Shown: positions 25,844-36,844, numbered from the stretch's first letter. The stretch is DNA of 64,000 bases from Raineyella fluvialis (GCF_009646095.1 NZ_CP045725.1:2232001-2296000), one strand, 5' to 3'. Translations and numbers: made by a program. The notes: a model not told the origin generated them from the sequence alone.

Positions 25844-27286
25844 GTGTCCGACTCCACTGCCGCCGCCACCCGTGCCTATCGGGAGGCGCTCTCGGTCATC
25901 GAGGGCGTCGAGCCCCGCATCGCCGACGCCACGCGCCAGGAACTGACGGACCAGCGAGGTTCGCTCAAGCTCATCGCCTCCGAGAACTACGCCTCCCTGC
26001 CGGTGCTGCTGACGATGGGCACCTGGTTCTCCGACAAGTACGCGGAGGGCACGGTCGGTCACCGCTTCTACGCCGGCTGCCAGAACGTCGACACCGTCGA
26101 GTCCGTCGCCGCGGAGCACGCGCGTGAGCTGTTCGGCGCCGAGTACGCCTACGTCCAGCCCCACTCCGGCATCGACGCCAACCTCGTCGCCTACTGGGCC
26201 ATCCTCGCCCACCACGTCGAGGCCCCCGGCCTGGCCGAGAAGGGCGTGAAGAACGTCAACGATCTGTCCGAGGAGGACTGGGAGCTGCTCCGCAAGCGCT
26301 TCGGCGACCAGCGGCTGATGGGCATGAGCCTCGACGCGGGCGGGCACCTGACCCACGGCTTCCGGCCCAACATCTCCGGCAAGATGTTCAACCAGCGTTC
26401 GTACGGCACCGACCCCGAGACCGGGCTGATCGACTACGACGCGCTGCTGGCCAAGGCCCGCGAGTTCAAGCCGCTGATCCTCGTCGGTGGCTACTCCGCC
26501 TACCCCCGCCGGGTCAACTTCGCCAAGATGCGCGAGATCGCCGATGAGGTCGGCGCCGTGCTGATGGTCGACATGGCGCATTTCGCCGGGCTGGTCGCCG
26601 GCAAGGTCTTCACCGGTGAGGAGAACCCGGTGCCGTACGCCGACGTGGTGACCACCACGACGCACAAGTCGCTGCGCGGCCCGCGTGGCGGTCTGGTGCT
26701 GGCCAAGGAGGCGTACGCCGCCGATGTCGACCGCGGCTGCCCGATGGTGCTCGGCGGTCCGCTGTCGCACATGATGGCCGCCAAGGCCGTCGCGTTGGCC
26801 GAGGCCCGGACCCCCGCCTTCCAGACGTACGCGCAGAACGTCGCCGACAACGCGAAGTCGCTGGCCGAGGGCCTGATGAAGCGCGGCGTGAAGCTCGTCA
26901 CCGGCGGCACCGACAACCACATCGTGCTGGCCGACATCGCCGCGTCGTTCGGGCTCACCGGCCGCCAGGCCGAGTCGGCGCTGGTCGACTCGGGCATCGT
27001 CACCAACCGCAACTCCGTCCCGGCCGACCCGAACGGCGCCTGGTACACCTCGGGCATCCGGCTGGGCACGCCCGCGCTCACCACGCGTGGCTTCGGTGCC
27101 GACGAGTTCGACCGGACGGCCGAACTGATCGTCGAGGTGCTGTCGAACACGAAGGCTGCCGACGCGCCGAAGGGTGGCGCCTCGAAGGCGAAGTACATCA
27201 TCGCCGACGGCATCGCCGACCGCGTCAAGGCAGAGGCCGGCGAGCTGTTGGGCAAGTTCCCGCTGTACCCGGGCCTGGAGCTCTGA
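25844..27286 (+). CDS. glyA: Serine hydroxymethyltransferase (long form)
   Basis: PLP enzyme that converts serine and tetrahydrofolate to glycine and methylene-THF. 480 residues, longer than the ~420 of typical bacterial GlyA because of an insertion after [15 protein letters not shown] (about residues 125-190, with [19 protein letters not shown]). The PLP lysine lies in [20 protein letters not shown] and [11 protein letters not shown] are also intact. GTG 25844 has GAGGAGAAG 5 bases upstream. TAGATT at 25801-25806 is a possible -10. The preceding 90-base spacer showed no riboswitch I could recognise. Confidence 0.94.
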   Translation: MSDSTAAATRAYREALSVIEGVEPRIADATRQELTDQRGSLKLIASENYASLPVLLTMGTWFSDKYAEGTVGHRFYAGCQNVDTVESVAAEHARELFGAEYAYVQPHSGIDANLVAYWAILAHHVEAPGLAEKGVKNVNDLSEEDWELLRKRFGDQRLMGMSLDAGGHLTHGFRPNISGKMFNQRSYGTDPETGLIDYDALLAKAREFKPLILVGGYSAYPRRVNFAKMREIADEVGAVLMVDMAHFAGLVAGKVFTGEENPVPYADVVTTTTHKSLRGPRGGLVLAKEAYAADVDRGCPMVLGGPLSHMMAAKAVALAEARTPAFQTYAQNVADNAKSLAEGLMKRGVKLVTGGTDNHIVLADIAASFGLTGRQAESALVDSGIVTNRNSVPADPNGAWYTSGIRLGTPALTTRGFGADEFDRTAELIVEVLSNTKAADAPKGGASKAKYIIADGIADRVKAEAGELLGKFPLYPGLEL

Positions 27287-27336
27287 CGTCTGACCTGGCT
27301 CACTGAGTTGATCGGCGTGATCCGCCGCCACTGAGG

Positions 27337-27365
27337 ACCCGTCCTGGCGCAGTGCCGGGGCGGGT
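27337..27365 (+). terminator. Hairpin after glyA
   Basis: Stem 27337-27348 with 27354-27365, 12 pairs including two G-U, loop GCAGT, about 50 bases after the glyA stop. The rest of the glyA-HNH spacer (27366-27457) may hold the 3' end of the HNH gene if its frame is corrected. Confidence 0.6.
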
Positions 27366-27457
27366 TCTCGCGTTGCCGGAGCCGGTCGACGTGGGTTGTC
27401 GAGCTGGTCAGCCGATGGTGCGGCGACGCGCGCGTCGGCCCCGCTGACCACGCATGG

Positions 27458-29047
27458 TCAGCCTGCCCGCCGACGCGCTCCTCTCCCCGCTCGCGTCCGG
27501 GTCCTGGTCCGCGCTCGCCGACCCGGGCGGCGGGCACCGCAGCGTCGCCTCTTGCGGCGGTTCGGTCGGTGTCGCCTGGGCTCGGGTGGCTGTGGGGCTG
27601 GTGGTTGGGGGTGGGTGAGGTGGAGGAGGGCGTCGAGTTCGGTGGTGGAGTGCTGGTCGGTGGTGGGGTTGTCGGGGGTGTGGGTGCCCCAGTTGTCGAC
27701 GTGGTAGGTGCGTCCGTAGGGGGTGCGCCAGAGCCAGTGGCCGGGGCGGGTTTGGTGGCAGCGCCAGCCGGCGTGGGTTTTCGCCCGGTGGGCGGTGCGG
27801 CCCAGCGGGCCGAGGTTGGCGGGGCTGGTTTCTCCGCCGTGGCTGTGGGGGGTGGTGTGGTCGAGGTCGGTGTGGCGGGCCCGGCGTGATCCCCAGGGGA
27901 AGATTTCGTAGGGGTTGGCGAGGATGACTTGTTCGCGCATGCGTTCGGGGATCTCGTAGGCGTCGACGGGCTCGGAGGTGCGGTGGTCGATCACGCCGGT
28001 GACCCGCACGGTCGAGTCGGCCAGCAACGCCCGCAGGCTCTGGACGGGGACGGCGCCTTCGCCTTCGAGGCGGGCGACGCCGTCGGGGCCGAGGCGGTCG
28101 GCGTTGACGTGGACGTAGAGGCGGACGGGGGCTTTGAGTCGGTCGGCGGTGGTGGTGTCGCCGGCGAGGAGGGCGGCGGCGCGTTCGGGGGTGGCGAGGA
28201 TGCCCAGGGCGCGGGCGCGGCGCTCGTCCAGGCTCTCGTCCTTCCCGTCGGTGGTGGCGAGGCGGGTGGCGAGGCGGGTGAGGGTCGCGTCGAGTTGGGT
28301 CGCGTCGGGGGTCGCGATCCGGGCGAGGACGGTGCGGACGCCGGCGGTGCCGGTTTCGTCGCGGTGGACGTGGGCGTAGCGGCCGGTGCGGGCGCGTTCC
28401 TCGGCCTGGGCGGCCCGGGCGGGGTCGGCGGCGACGATCTCGCCCTCGACGAGCTGCTCGAGGCGGGTCCAGGACAGGGCGCCGAGCGCGGGGGCGATGG
28501 CTTTGTCGACGCGGAGGGCCTGGGCCCGGTCGAGGCCGGCCCAGCGGACGGCTTGGGCGATCTTGCGGGCCTGCCACACGGGTAGGCGGGCGCCCATCAC
28601 GGCCTGCCACATGCGGGGGTGGCGCCAGCGCACGGAGAGGGCGTCGGCGATCTGGCCGCGGGTGGCCTGGTGGGTGGTGTGGAGCAGGGCGGCGATCTCC
28701 AGGACGGCGAACTCCGCGACCGGGGGGCAGCCGTCCCCGCCGAGGTCGACCATGCCCTCCCCGCCGGGCAGCAGGGCCTGCTCGGGCGCGGGGGTGGGGG
28801 TGAGGGCGGCGAGGTGGGCGGTGATCGCGAACTGGCGGGCTTCCACCGTGGCCTGCAGGGTGCGCAGGGCGTCGATCTCCTCCATCGCCTCGTCGATCGT
28901 GGCGGGCAGCAGCCGTTGCGGGCTCAACGCCAGCGGGGTGACCACGTCCAGCATCGTCGGATCGGCCGCGTCGACCGGGCCGGTATCCAACTCCCGGCCC
29001 GTACGCTCCGGGCCCGGATCGGGCCCGTCGAACAGTTCTCCTTGCAT
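27458..29047 (-). CDS. DUF222 / HNH endonuclease protein (13E12 repeat family)
   Basis: 529 residues. The N-terminal and central helical DUF222 (about 45-340) is followed by an HNH nuclease motif (DLDHTTPHSHGGETSPANLGPL). This multicopy actinobacterial family is probably of mobile or selfish origin; its role is unknown. TAGCGT on this strand (29055-29060) ends 7 bases before ATG 29047. The final ~55 residues are unnaturally Arg-rich. An alternative frame reached by one extra base in the G run 27607-27611 gives a normal-looking tail ending at TGA 27408-27410, so the annotated C-terminus may be wrong. Confidence 0.8.
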   Translation of the reverse strand: MQGELFDGPDPGPERTGRELDTGPVDAADPTMLDVVTPLALSPQRLLPATIDEAMEEIDALRTLQATVEARQFAITAHLAALTPTPAPEQALLPGGEGMVDLGGDGCPPVAEFAVLEIAALLHTTHQATRGQIADALSVRWRHPRMWQAVMGARLPVWQARKIAQAVRWAGLDRAQALRVDKAIAPALGALSWTRLEQLVEGEIVAADPARAAQAEERARTGRYAHVHRDETGTAGVRTVLARIATPDATQLDATLTRLATRLATTDGKDESLDERRARALGILATPERAAALLAGDTTTADRLKAPVRLYVHVNADRLGPDGVARLEGEGAVPVQSLRALLADSTVRVTGVIDHRTSEPVDAYEIPERMREQVILANPYEIFPWGSRRARHTDLDHTTPHSHGGETSPANLGPLGRTAHRAKTHAGWRCHQTRPGHWLWRTPYGRTYHVDNWGTHTPDNPTTDQHSTTELDALLHLTHPQPPAPQPPEPRRHRPNRRKRRRCGARRPGRRARTRTRTRAGRGARRRAG

Positions 29048-29139
29048 GACCCCAACGCTAGGGCAGGCCACAGACATCAACCGATCACACGTACGACCGG
29101 GGCCGATCCTCAGGACCGGCAGCGTCCTCAACGCAGATC

Positions 29140-29160
29140 GGCCCGGCACAGGGCCGGGCC
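29140..29160 (-). terminator. Possible hairpin after the 42-residue protein gene
   Basis: GGCCCGGC (29140-29147) pairs with GCCGGGCC (29153-29160), loop 5 bases, 18 bases beyond the stop of the small minus-strand gene. Eight strong pairs and no T tract. Confidence 0.5.
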
Positions 29161-29178
29161 GTCAGGAGAACGGGTGGA

Positions 29179-29307
29179 TCAGAGGGCGGTGCGGGAGGCC
29201 CCACGCCAGAAGGGCTCGGTGCCCTCGAGAACCCACTGCGGGGTGAAGGAGTCGGCGCCGGTGAGGGCGAGCAGGGCGGCTTCGTTGATGCGGGAGTCCT
29301 GGGACAT
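29179..29307 (-). CDS. Small protein of unknown function, 42 residues
   Basis: Minus-strand ATG at 29307 with AGAGGAAG five bases upstream, a hairpin just after the stop, and a strongly coding third-position GC pattern. The sequence is acidic-amphipathic at the start (SQDSRINEAALLALTGADSF) and aromatic later (TPQWVLEGTEPFWRG); no signal peptide, membrane segment or Cys. A possible -10 (TACCGT on this strand, about 29376-29381) lies some 70 bases upstream. I do not recognise it, and no modifying enzyme or transporter is adjacent. Could be a regulatory peptide or an unstudied conserved microprotein. Confidence 0.55.
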   Translation of the reverse strand: MSQDSRINEAALLALTGADSFTPQWVLEGTEPFWRGASRTAL

Positions 29308-29509
29308 GACGTCTTCCTCTGCGGTCGTTCGGGGTGGTGGCTGCAGATGACGCCGTCGTCGGTCCTGCCCTTCAACGGTAAATGAGCGCCTCGACAGGCC
29401 CAAAAAGGGGCAGACGCAACGGCGCCCCCGGCTACGTGATTCTCGGCACCCGGTCCATCCTGGCAGCGGGCTGCGATGGGGGACCGGGTCACACCGGAAT
29501 CGGGCGAGG

Positions 29510-30496
29510 TCACACCCCGGCCGAGTCAGCCCCGGACGGCCCCGCGCGAGCGCGGCTGATCTCGTACAGCGCGATGCTGGTGGCCACGCCGGCGTTCAGC
29601 GACTCCACCTCGCTGCTGATCGGGATCGACGCGAGGACGTCGCAGTTCTCCCGGACGAGCCGCTGCAGGCCCTCGCCCTCGGAGCCGACCACCAGCAGCA
29701 CCGGACCGTCGACGCCAGGGATTGCGGCGATGTCCGTCTCGCCCTCACCGGCCAGCCCGACCACCACGAAGCCTGCCTTCGCGTAGTCCTGGAGGACGCG
29801 GTTGAGGTTCGTCGCGCGGGCCACCGGGATCCGCGCCGCGGCGCCGGCCGACGTCTTCCACGCCGCTGCCGTCATGCCGGCCGAGCGCCGCTCCGGGATG
29901 ACCACGCCCTGCGCGCCGAAGGCCGCCGCGGAGCGGATGATCGCGCCCAGGTTGCGAGGATCGGTGACCTGGTCCAGCGCGACCACCAGGGGAGTCCCGG
30001 GCGCCTGCAGGGCATCGGCCATCAGGTCGGCCGGGAAGGCGTACTCGTACTCCGGCAGCTTGATCGCGAGCCCCTGATGGGTCGCACCGGCGGTGAACCG
30101 GTCCAGCTCCTGCTTGGTCGTCGCCAGCATCGGGATCGACTTCTCGGCGCAGATCTTGAAGACCTCGCGCACCCGGTCGTCCCGGTCGATGCCTTCGGCG
30201 ACGTAGACGGACACCACGGGGATCCCGGCCCGCAGGGCCTCGACCACGGGGTTGCGCCCGGCCACCCACTCCGCACCCCCGCCGCGAGGGGCGGACTGCT
30301 GCGTACGCTTCGGCCGCGAGGCCTCACGCGACTCCGCGAGTTGCTTGGCCTTGTACGCCTTGTGGTAGACGCGGTCCTCGGCCCGGGGGGTGGGGCCCTT
30401 GCCCTCGAGCCCCTTGCGGGCCCGGCCGCCCGAACCGGCGGTGTTGCTCTTGCCCTTGTGCCGTACGGCGCCTCGGCGCTGCGAATTGCCTGCCAT
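29510..30496 (-). CDS. rlmB: 23S rRNA 2'-O-ribose methyltransferase RlmB (TrmH family)
   Basis: SPOUT methyltransferase that modifies G2251 (E. coli number) of 23S rRNA. 328 residues. A basic, disordered N-terminus of ~75 residues, usual in actinobacteria, is followed by a substrate-binding domain (VAGRNPVVEALRAG) and the knotted SPOUT domain with DQVTDPRNLGAIIRSA, VVGSEGEGLQRLV and SSEVESLNAGVATSIALYE. Its ATG overlaps the cysS stop (TGATG), so translation is coupled. The cysS-rlmB order matches Mycobacterium. Confidence 0.93.
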   Translation of the reverse strand: MAGNSQRRGAVRHKGKSNTAGSGGRARKGLEGKGPTPRAEDRVYHKAYKAKQLAESREASRPKRTQQSAPRGGGAEWVAGRNPVVEALRAGIPVVSVYVAEGIDRDDRVREVFKICAEKSIPMLATTKQELDRFTAGATHQGLAIKLPEYEYAFPADLMADALQAPGTPLVVALDQVTDPRNLGAIIRSAAAFGAQGVVIPERRSAGMTAAAWKTSAGAAARIPVARATNLNRVLQDYAKAGFVVVGLAGEGETDIAAIPGVDGPVLLVVGSEGEGLQRLVRENCDVLASIPISSEVESLNAGVATSIALYEISRARAGPSGADSAGV

Positions 30497-31911
30497 CAGT
30501 GCTCCACGCTCCACTTCGGGCCCTGGGGGGTGTCCTCGACACGGACGCCCAGCGCGCCCAGCGAGTCGCGGATGGCGTCTGCCGCCGCGTAGTCCTTGCG
30601 CGCCCGGGCCTCCTGGCGCTGGTCGAGCAGGGCCTTGACGAGGCCGTCCACCACGGGTTCGAGCGAGGCTCCGGGCCCGGTGGCGCCCGCCCAGATCGGA
30701 TCCAGCGGATCGAGGCCCAGGACGCCGAGCATTGCCCGGACGGCGGCGTACGCCTCGCGCACGGCCGACGCGTCACCGGCATCGAGGGCCTGGTTGCCGG
30801 CCTTCACCTCGGTGTAGATGGTCGCCACGGCCGCGGGAGTTCCCAGGTCGTCGTCCATGGCCGCGGCGAACGCTGCGGGCAGGACAGCGGCGGGTTCGGT
30901 GTCGCCGACCAGGTCGTGTGCCCGGTCGAGGAAGGAGTCGATCCGCGCCAGCGAGGCGGTGGCCTCGGCGAGCGACGTGTCCGAGTACTCGATGGCGGAC
31001 CGGTAGTGCGGCGCCACCAGGTAGAAACGCACCGCGCGCGGCGGGTACTGCGTGGTCACTTCCGTGACCAGCGCGCCGTTGCCGAGAGACTTGGACATCT
31101 TCTCGCCGGCGGCGGTCACCCAGGCGTTGTGCATCCAGTAACGGGCGAACGGCCTGCCGGCCGCGGTCGACTGGGCCAACTCGTTCTCGTGGTGCGGGAA
31201 GCGCAGGTCGAGGCCGCCGCCATGGATGTCGAACTCGGCGCCGAGGTACTTGCCGGACATCGCCGAGCATTCCAGGTGCCAGCCGGGGCGCCCGCGTCCC
31301 CACGGGGTGTTCCACGAGGCGCTCTCCGGCTCGTCGGAGTCCGTGCGGCCCTTCCAGAGGGCGAAGTCGTGCGGGTCGTGCTTGCCGCGTGGATCGGAGT
31401 CCTCGGCCGGAGCCATGTCGGCGACCCGTTGGCCGGAGAGCCGCCCGTAGTCGGGCCAGGACCGGACGTCGAAGTAGACGTCGCCCGACCCGTCCTCCGC
31501 CACGTACGCGTGACCGCGGGCGATCAACTGCTCGACCAGTTCGATCATCTCCGGGATGTGGCCGGTCGCCCGCGGTTCGTACGTGGGGGCGAGGCAGCCG
31601 AGGGCCTGGTAGGCCTTGTGCAGCTCGAGCTCGAAGTGATAGGCCAGCGCGTACCACTCGACACCCTGCTCGGCGGACTTGCGCAGGATCTTGTCGTCGA
31701 TGTCGGTGACGTTCGCGACGATCTTCACCTCGTAGCCGGAGGCGGACAGCCAGCGACGCAGGACGTCGAAGACGACCTCCTTGCGGATGTGACCCAGGTG
31801 CGGGGCCGACTGCACCGTCAGCCCACAGTGGTAGATCGAGACCTGGCCGGGCACGGCGGGCACGAACTCCCGGGTGCGGTGGGTCATCGAGTCATAGAGC
31901 TGGAAGGTCAC
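30496..31911 (-). CDS. cysS: Cysteinyl-tRNA synthetase
   Basis: Charges tRNA-Cys. 471 residues with class I motifs: [10 protein letters not shown] (HIGH site, 37-46), zinc ligand Cys29 (YHCGLTV), WHLECSAMS with the second zinc Cys, and EKMSKSLGN (KMSKS). The C-terminal DALR-like helical domain ([14 protein letters not shown]) is present, so this is CysS and not the shorter MshC of mycothiol synthesis. TAGGCT on this strand (31919-31924) ends 7 bases before GTG 31911. Confidence 0.95.
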   Translation of the reverse strand: MTFQLYDSMTHRTREFVPAVPGQVSIYHCGLTVQSAPHLGHIRKEVVFDVLRRWLSASGYEVKIVANVTDIDDKILRKSAEQGVEWYALAYHFELELHKAYQALGCLAPTYEPRATGHIPEMIELVEQLIARGHAYVAEDGSGDVYFDVRSWPDYGRLSGQRVADMAPAEDSDPRGKHDPHDFALWKGRTDSDEPESASWNTPWGRGRPGWHLECSAMSGKYLGAEFDIHGGGLDLRFPHHENELAQSTAAGRPFARYWMHNAWVTAAGEKMSKSLGNGALVTEVTTQYPPRAVRFYLVAPHYRSAIEYSDTSLAEATASLARIDSFLDRAHDLVGDTEPAAVLPAAFAAAMDDDLGTPAAVATIYTEVKAGNQALDAGDASAVREAYAAVRAMLGVLGLDPLDPIWAGATGPGASLEPVVDGLVKALLDQRQEARARKDYAAADAIRDSLGALGVRVEDTPQGPKWSVEH

Positions 31912-31931
31912 GGGCCCCAGCCTACCGAGGA

Positions 31932-33314
31932 TCACCCGGTGGTGCGGCGGGCGGCCTTGGCCCGGATGGCGGACATGTCAAGATAACCGCCCATCGGTGT
32001 CTTCCCGGAGCCCTCGTCGACGACCTCCCAGGGGTCCTCCGGCATCCGGTCGTCGTCGATGTCGTCGGCGCTGACCGCGGCCATCACCTCGCGGGGCTGG
32101 TCGGTGCCGGTGGGGGCGACCGAGAGCTCCTCGTCGGGGAGGTGGCTGAGGATGTCGCGTACGTAGCCCTGGGTGGCCTCGAGCAGCGGGATCTCGTGTC
32201 CGGCGGACTCGCTGCGGTACCAGCGGTAGTCCAGCATCTCGTGGTAGATCTGTGCGGGCTCCAGCTTGGAGGCGTACTCGCCGGGGACCATGTGGAGCAC
32301 CGGCTCGAAGCACTCCGTCAGCCACTGGTGCGCGACGACGGACTCGTCGAGGTTCTGCTGGCCGGTGCGGGCCCGGTAGGAGTCGAGGTCGTTGAGCAGG
32401 CGCCGGGCCTGGTTCTCCTCGGTGTCCAGACCGGTGAGGCGCATCAGGCGCCGGGCGTGGTGGCCGGCGTCCACGACCTTCGGCTGGATCCGGATGGTCG
32501 ACCCGTCGATGTCGGTGGTGATGTCCAGTTCGGCCACGTCGAAGCCCAGGGCGTTGAGTCGGCGGACCCTGCCCTCGATCCGGTGCATCTCGCTGCCGTC
32601 GAACTCCTCGACGCCGGTCAGCTCGTGCCACAGCTCGCGGTAGCGGGTGACGATGGTCTCGACCAGCAACCGGGGATCGAGCGCCGAGTCGAGCATCCCG
32701 CCGGCCTCGAGGTCGAGGAACTCACCGAAGAGGTTGACCCGGGCCATCTCCAGGTCGTGTTCGCGCTGGCCGTCGGAGAGCCGTTCGTGGAGCTCGCCGG
32801 TCTCCGCGTCGACCAGGTGGGCGGCGAAGTCCGACGCGTCGCGGCGGAAGAGGGTGTTCGACAGGGACACGTCGCCCCAGAGGAAGCCGATCAGGTGCAG
32901 CCGCGCCAGCAGGACGACCATCGCGTCCAGGAGCCGGGTGACGGTGTCGGAGCGGACGCCCTTGGAGAAGAGCGTGCGGTACGGCAGGGAGAACTGCAGG
33001 TGCTTGGTGATCAGGATCGGGTCGAGCGGCTCACCGGTCCGGGTGAAGCGACGCGTGACCACACCGACGGGCTCCACCGCCGGGGTCCCGAGCCGCATCA
33101 GGTCGTGCAGCAGCCGGTACTCGTGCATCGCGAGATGCTCGACGACCTCCTTGGCCGCGTACACCTCGTCGCCGACGCGGATGAACCGGACGACGTGGCG
33201 CGAGATCCCTCGTGGGAGCGCGACGAGGTGCTCCGCGGGCCATTCGGCGAGCGGAGTCCCCCAGGGCAGCGGGAGCAACCGGGCGTCCGGATGCGCGGAG
33301 AGGAACCGAGGCAC
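31932..33314 (-). CDS. DUF4032 protein with kinase-like fold
   Basis: 460 residues, family DUF4032. The N-terminal half (about 40-180) has protein-kinase-like features ([18 protein letters not shown] with a Lys/Glu pair, and [19 protein letters not shown] resembling a catalytic loop). The second half holds conserved helical sequence ([37 protein letters not shown]). Function unknown; a lipopolysaccharide-kinase-like phosphotransferase is suggested by fold only. CAGACT (33322-33327 on this strand) ends 7 bases before GTG 33314. Confidence 0.8.
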   Translation of the reverse strand: MPRFLSAHPDARLLPLPWGTPLAEWPAEHLVALPRGISRHVVRFIRVGDEVYAAKEVVEHLAMHEYRLLHDLMRLGTPAVEPVGVVTRRFTRTGEPLDPILITKHLQFSLPYRTLFSKGVRSDTVTRLLDAMVVLLARLHLIGFLWGDVSLSNTLFRRDASDFAAHLVDAETGELHERLSDGQREHDLEMARVNLFGEFLDLEAGGMLDSALDPRLLVETIVTRYRELWHELTGVEEFDGSEMHRIEGRVRRLNALGFDVAELDITTDIDGSTIRIQPKVVDAGHHARRLMRLTGLDTEENQARRLLNDLDSYRARTGQQNLDESVVAHQWLTECFEPVLHMVPGEYASKLEPAQIYHEMLDYRWYRSESAGHEIPLLEATQGYVRDILSHLPDEELSVAPTGTDQPREVMAAVSADDIDDDRMPEDPWEVVDEGSGKTPMGGYLDMSAIRAKAARRTTG

Positions 33315-33357
33315 GATCCCCAGTCTGACAGGGAATTCAAGCGGAGGGTGGCGCCGT

Positions 33358-34455
<1,098 letters not shown>

Positions 34456-34666
34456 ACTCGAGGTTCTCCTATCCACGGGCAGGAACGTGCCCGACGATCC
34501 GACTGGAAGACTTACCGACGACTGGAATCTGTACACCAGTATGACCGTCGTGGTGCCGTCATTCGACACCGGATGCCCGGATTTGCCGACGGATACTGAT
34601 TTGCACGCTAACATAGCCCGCTTTCACCCTGAAGGTGCAGGAGGGGGCCCACCCCGCAAGCCTGCC

Positions 34667-35473
34667 TCAGGTCAGGACCACGGGGGCCGTACGTTCCTCG
34701 GAAGACAACTCGTCGATGTCCGCCCGCACCCGGTAGCCGGTCAGCCGCAACCCGGCGCCGTAGCTGGACAGGAAGGCGGTGTCGGCCGCGTCACGGCCGG
34801 TGGCGATCCGGACCATCGCCCGGCGCGGCGCCAGGTGGGTGGGGTCCAGGACCTGCCACTGCCCGTCGACGTACGCCTCGGCGACGGCGTGGAACTCCAT
34901 CGGCCGCAGCCCCGGCGCCCAGACCGCCACGAAACGCGCAGGCGTGTTGCGGGCGCGCAGCATGCTGATCGCCAGGTGGGCGTGGTCCCGACAGACCCCC
35001 TGGCGGGATTCGAGGACGTCCAACGTCGAGTGCGAGGGCCCCGTCGACCCCGGGACGTACGCGAGGTGGTCGTGCACCCACTCGGTGACCGCCTCGGTGA
35101 GGACGGCGCCGGTGAGACCACCGAACCGCTCCCGGGCGAGCTGACCAAGCCGGTCGCTCTCGCAGTAGCGGCTGGGGCGCAGGTAGATGGGCAGGTCGAC
35201 CGGGTCGTCGAGGGGCGGCGGGGCCTCGCCGTCGAGGACGGCATCGTAGGCGAGCTCGAAGTGCGCCGGCCGAGCACCCGGCTCCAGCGCGAAGCGGTGC
35301 AGGCGGGTGCCGTGCGGGCCGACCAGTTGGGAGACGTCGGCCGGTTCCCCGTCCAGGGTCACACTCAGCGATTCCTGGCTGGGGGCGTACGTAGCGGCGG
35401 CGGCCACGATCGCGTACACGGTCTGGGGCCCGGCCAGTTCGCCGGACAGGGTGGTGTGGAGGGTGCGCCGCAT
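34667..35473 (-). CDS. Transglutaminase-like protease-fold protein
   Basis: 268 residues. An N-terminal beta domain (about 1-100) is followed by a transglutaminase-like core with the triad motifs RQGVCRDHAHLA (Cys), MEFHAVAEAYV (His) and WQVLDPTHLAPR (Asp). No signal peptide, so probably cytoplasmic. Such proteins are often proteases or amidases acting on peptides; the substrate is unknown. TAGAAC (35481-35486 on this strand) ends 7 bases before ATG 35473. Confidence 0.85.
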   Translation of the reverse strand: MRRTLHTTLSGELAGPQTVYAIVAAAATYAPSQESLSVTLDGEPADVSQLVGPHGTRLHRFALEPGARPAHFELAYDAVLDGEAPPPLDDPVDLPIYLRPSRYCESDRLGQLARERFGGLTGAVLTEAVTEWVHDHLAYVPGSTGPSHSTLDVLESRQGVCRDHAHLAISMLRARNTPARFVAVWAPGLRPMEFHAVAEAYVDGQWQVLDPTHLAPRRAMVRIATGRDAADTAFLSSYGAGLRLTGYRVRADIDELSSEERTAPVVLT

Positions 35474-35570
35474 GCCGGCTGTTCTACCCGTGCCGGTGGC
35501 CGATTGTCGACCCGGCGCAAGGTGGGGCGCGCCGCGTATCATCCGAGCAGCCTTCCGAAGGAGTGCCCCC

Positions 35571-36299
35571 ATGAGCGACCAGGCTCCGAGCGACCCCGCT
35601 CCCGAGTCCGACGCCGCCGCGGAGCGTCCCTGGTGGGACGACCCGTCGCTGCCCTGGGCACACGAACCGACCCGGCGTGACCTGACCTGCTGGACCGGGA
35701 TCGGACTGGTCGGCATCTACTCACTGCTGATGCTGCCGCTGCGGCCGGTCCTGCTCGGCTACTCCCCGTACGTGCTCGCCGCGGTCTCCGGGTCGCGGAC
35801 CGCGGTGGTGATGATCGGGGCGCTCGCGGCCACCGGGGACCAGTGGTGGTGGCTCGGCTGGCTGATGGCCACCGTGAGTGTGGTGAAGTTCGACTGGGTC
35901 TACTTCTGGGCCGGCAAGCTCTGGGGCCGTGGGCTGCTCGAGGTGATGACGGGGACCTCGGAGCGGGCGCGACGCCGCAACGAACGGGCCGAACGGTTCG
36001 CGCTGCGCTGGTCGGTGCCCGCGGTCCTCGCCACGTACCTGCCGATCCCGCTGCCGGGCGCCGTCATCTACGCGACGGTGGGGGCGGCCGGGATGTCGTG
36101 GCGTCGCTTCCTCGTCGTCGACGTGATCGGTGCCGGCGTGCTGCAGGCCCTCTACCTCTACCTCGGCTACCGGATCGGTGAGCCCGCGGTCCGGTTCGTG
36201 CAGGAGTACGCGAAGTACAGCATCTGGCTGTCGCTGGTGCTGCTGGCCGTGGTGATCGGCGGCATGCTTCTGGGTGACCGCCGGCGCAGGCGGGCCTGA
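35571..36299 (+). CDS. DedA/VTT-like membrane protein
   Basis: 242 residues. A ~40-residue hydrophilic, acidic N-terminus is followed by about five hydrophobic segments (near 45-65, 75-95, 100-125, 155-180 and 215-235). FALRWSVPAVLATYLPIPLPGAVIYATVGAAGMSWRRF fits the re-entrant Arg/Pro/Gly core of DedA (VTT) proteins, which scramble or flip lipids and support membrane potential. The assignment is by pattern and less certain than for full DedA members. GAAGGAG lies about 8 bases before ATG 35571. Confidence 0.7.
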   Translation: MSDQAPSDPAPESDAAAERPWWDDPSLPWAHEPTRRDLTCWTGIGLVGIYSLLMLPLRPVLLGYSPYVLAAVSGSRTAVVMIGALAATGDQWWWLGWLMATVSVVKFDWVYFWAGKLWGRGLLEVMTGTSERARRRNERAERFALRWSVPAVLATYLPIPLPGAVIYATVGAAGMSWRRFLVVDVIGAGVLQALYLYLGYRIGEPAVRFVQEYAKYSIWLSLVLLAVVIGGMLLGDRRRRRA

Positions 36300-36313
36300 G
36301 CAAGGGGGCCCGG

Positions 36314-36844
36314 TCAGCCGCGGAGCTCGAGCAGGGCCGCCTCGAAGATCCCGAAGGTGGGCTCGTCGTGCAGCACGAACGTCGCCTCGGCGACCTGCGT
36401 GGGGGTGGTGGAGACCGTGGTGATCGCCACCCGGGCCGCCTCGAGCACCGGCCACCCGTACGCACCCGCCGAGACCGCCGGGAAGGCGATGGTCGTCACC
36501 GCGAGCTCGTCGGCCACCCGCAGGCATTCCCGATAGGACGACATCAGCAGGTGCGTGCGGTCCTCGATCGGTGACCAGATCGGACCCACCGTGTGGATCA
36601 CCCACTGCGCGCTGAGCCGCCCGGCCGTGGTGGCCACGGCCTGACCGGCGGGCAGTCCGTTCGGCAATGTCGTGGCCCGCAGCCGGCGGCAGGCCTCCTG
36701 TAGTTCCCGGCCGGCGGCCCGGTGGATGGCCCCGTCGACCCCGCCGCCGCCGAGCAGGCTCGAGTTGGCGGCGTTGACGATCGCGTCGGTGCGTTGGTGG
36801 GTGATGTCGCCGATGGTGAGGGTGACGGCTGCGTGGTTGCTCAT
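36314..36844 (-). CDS. Macrodomain protein (O-acetyl-ADP-ribose deacetylase, YmdB-like)
   Basis: 176-residue single macrodomain. The ADP-ribose loop DAIVNAANSSLLGGGGVDGAIH and the second loop AFPAVSAGAYGWP are complete, including the catalytic-type Asn and Asp of the MacroD/YmdB class. These enzymes remove acetyl from O-acetyl-ADP-ribose and reverse some ADP-ribosylation. Its ATG overlaps the stop of the unknown gene upstream by four bases (36841-36844), so the two are co-translated. Convergent with the DedA-like gene. Confidence 0.9.
   Translation of the reverse strand: MSNHAAVTLTIGDITHQRTDAIVNAANSSLLGGGGVDGAIHRAAGRELQEACRRLRATTLPNGLPAGQAVATTAGRLSAQWVIHTVGPIWSPIEDRTHLLMSSYRECLRVADELAVTTIAFPAVSAGAYGWPVLEAARVAITTVSTTPTQVAEATFVLHDEPTFGIFEAALLELRG

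Noticed and set aside
27458-29047. Mobile element around the DUF222-HNH gene
   Set aside because: No transposase, terminal inverted repeats or target duplications seen; the family is a dispersed chromosomal gene.
29179-29307. RiPP precursor peptide
   Set aside because: No modification enzyme, leader peptidase or transporter in the vicinity; kept as an unknown small protein.
30496-31911. MshC (mycothiol cysteine ligase) instead of CysS
   Set aside because: The C-terminal tRNA-binding region and the length of 471 residues fit CysS, and the rlmB neighbour matches cysS synteny.
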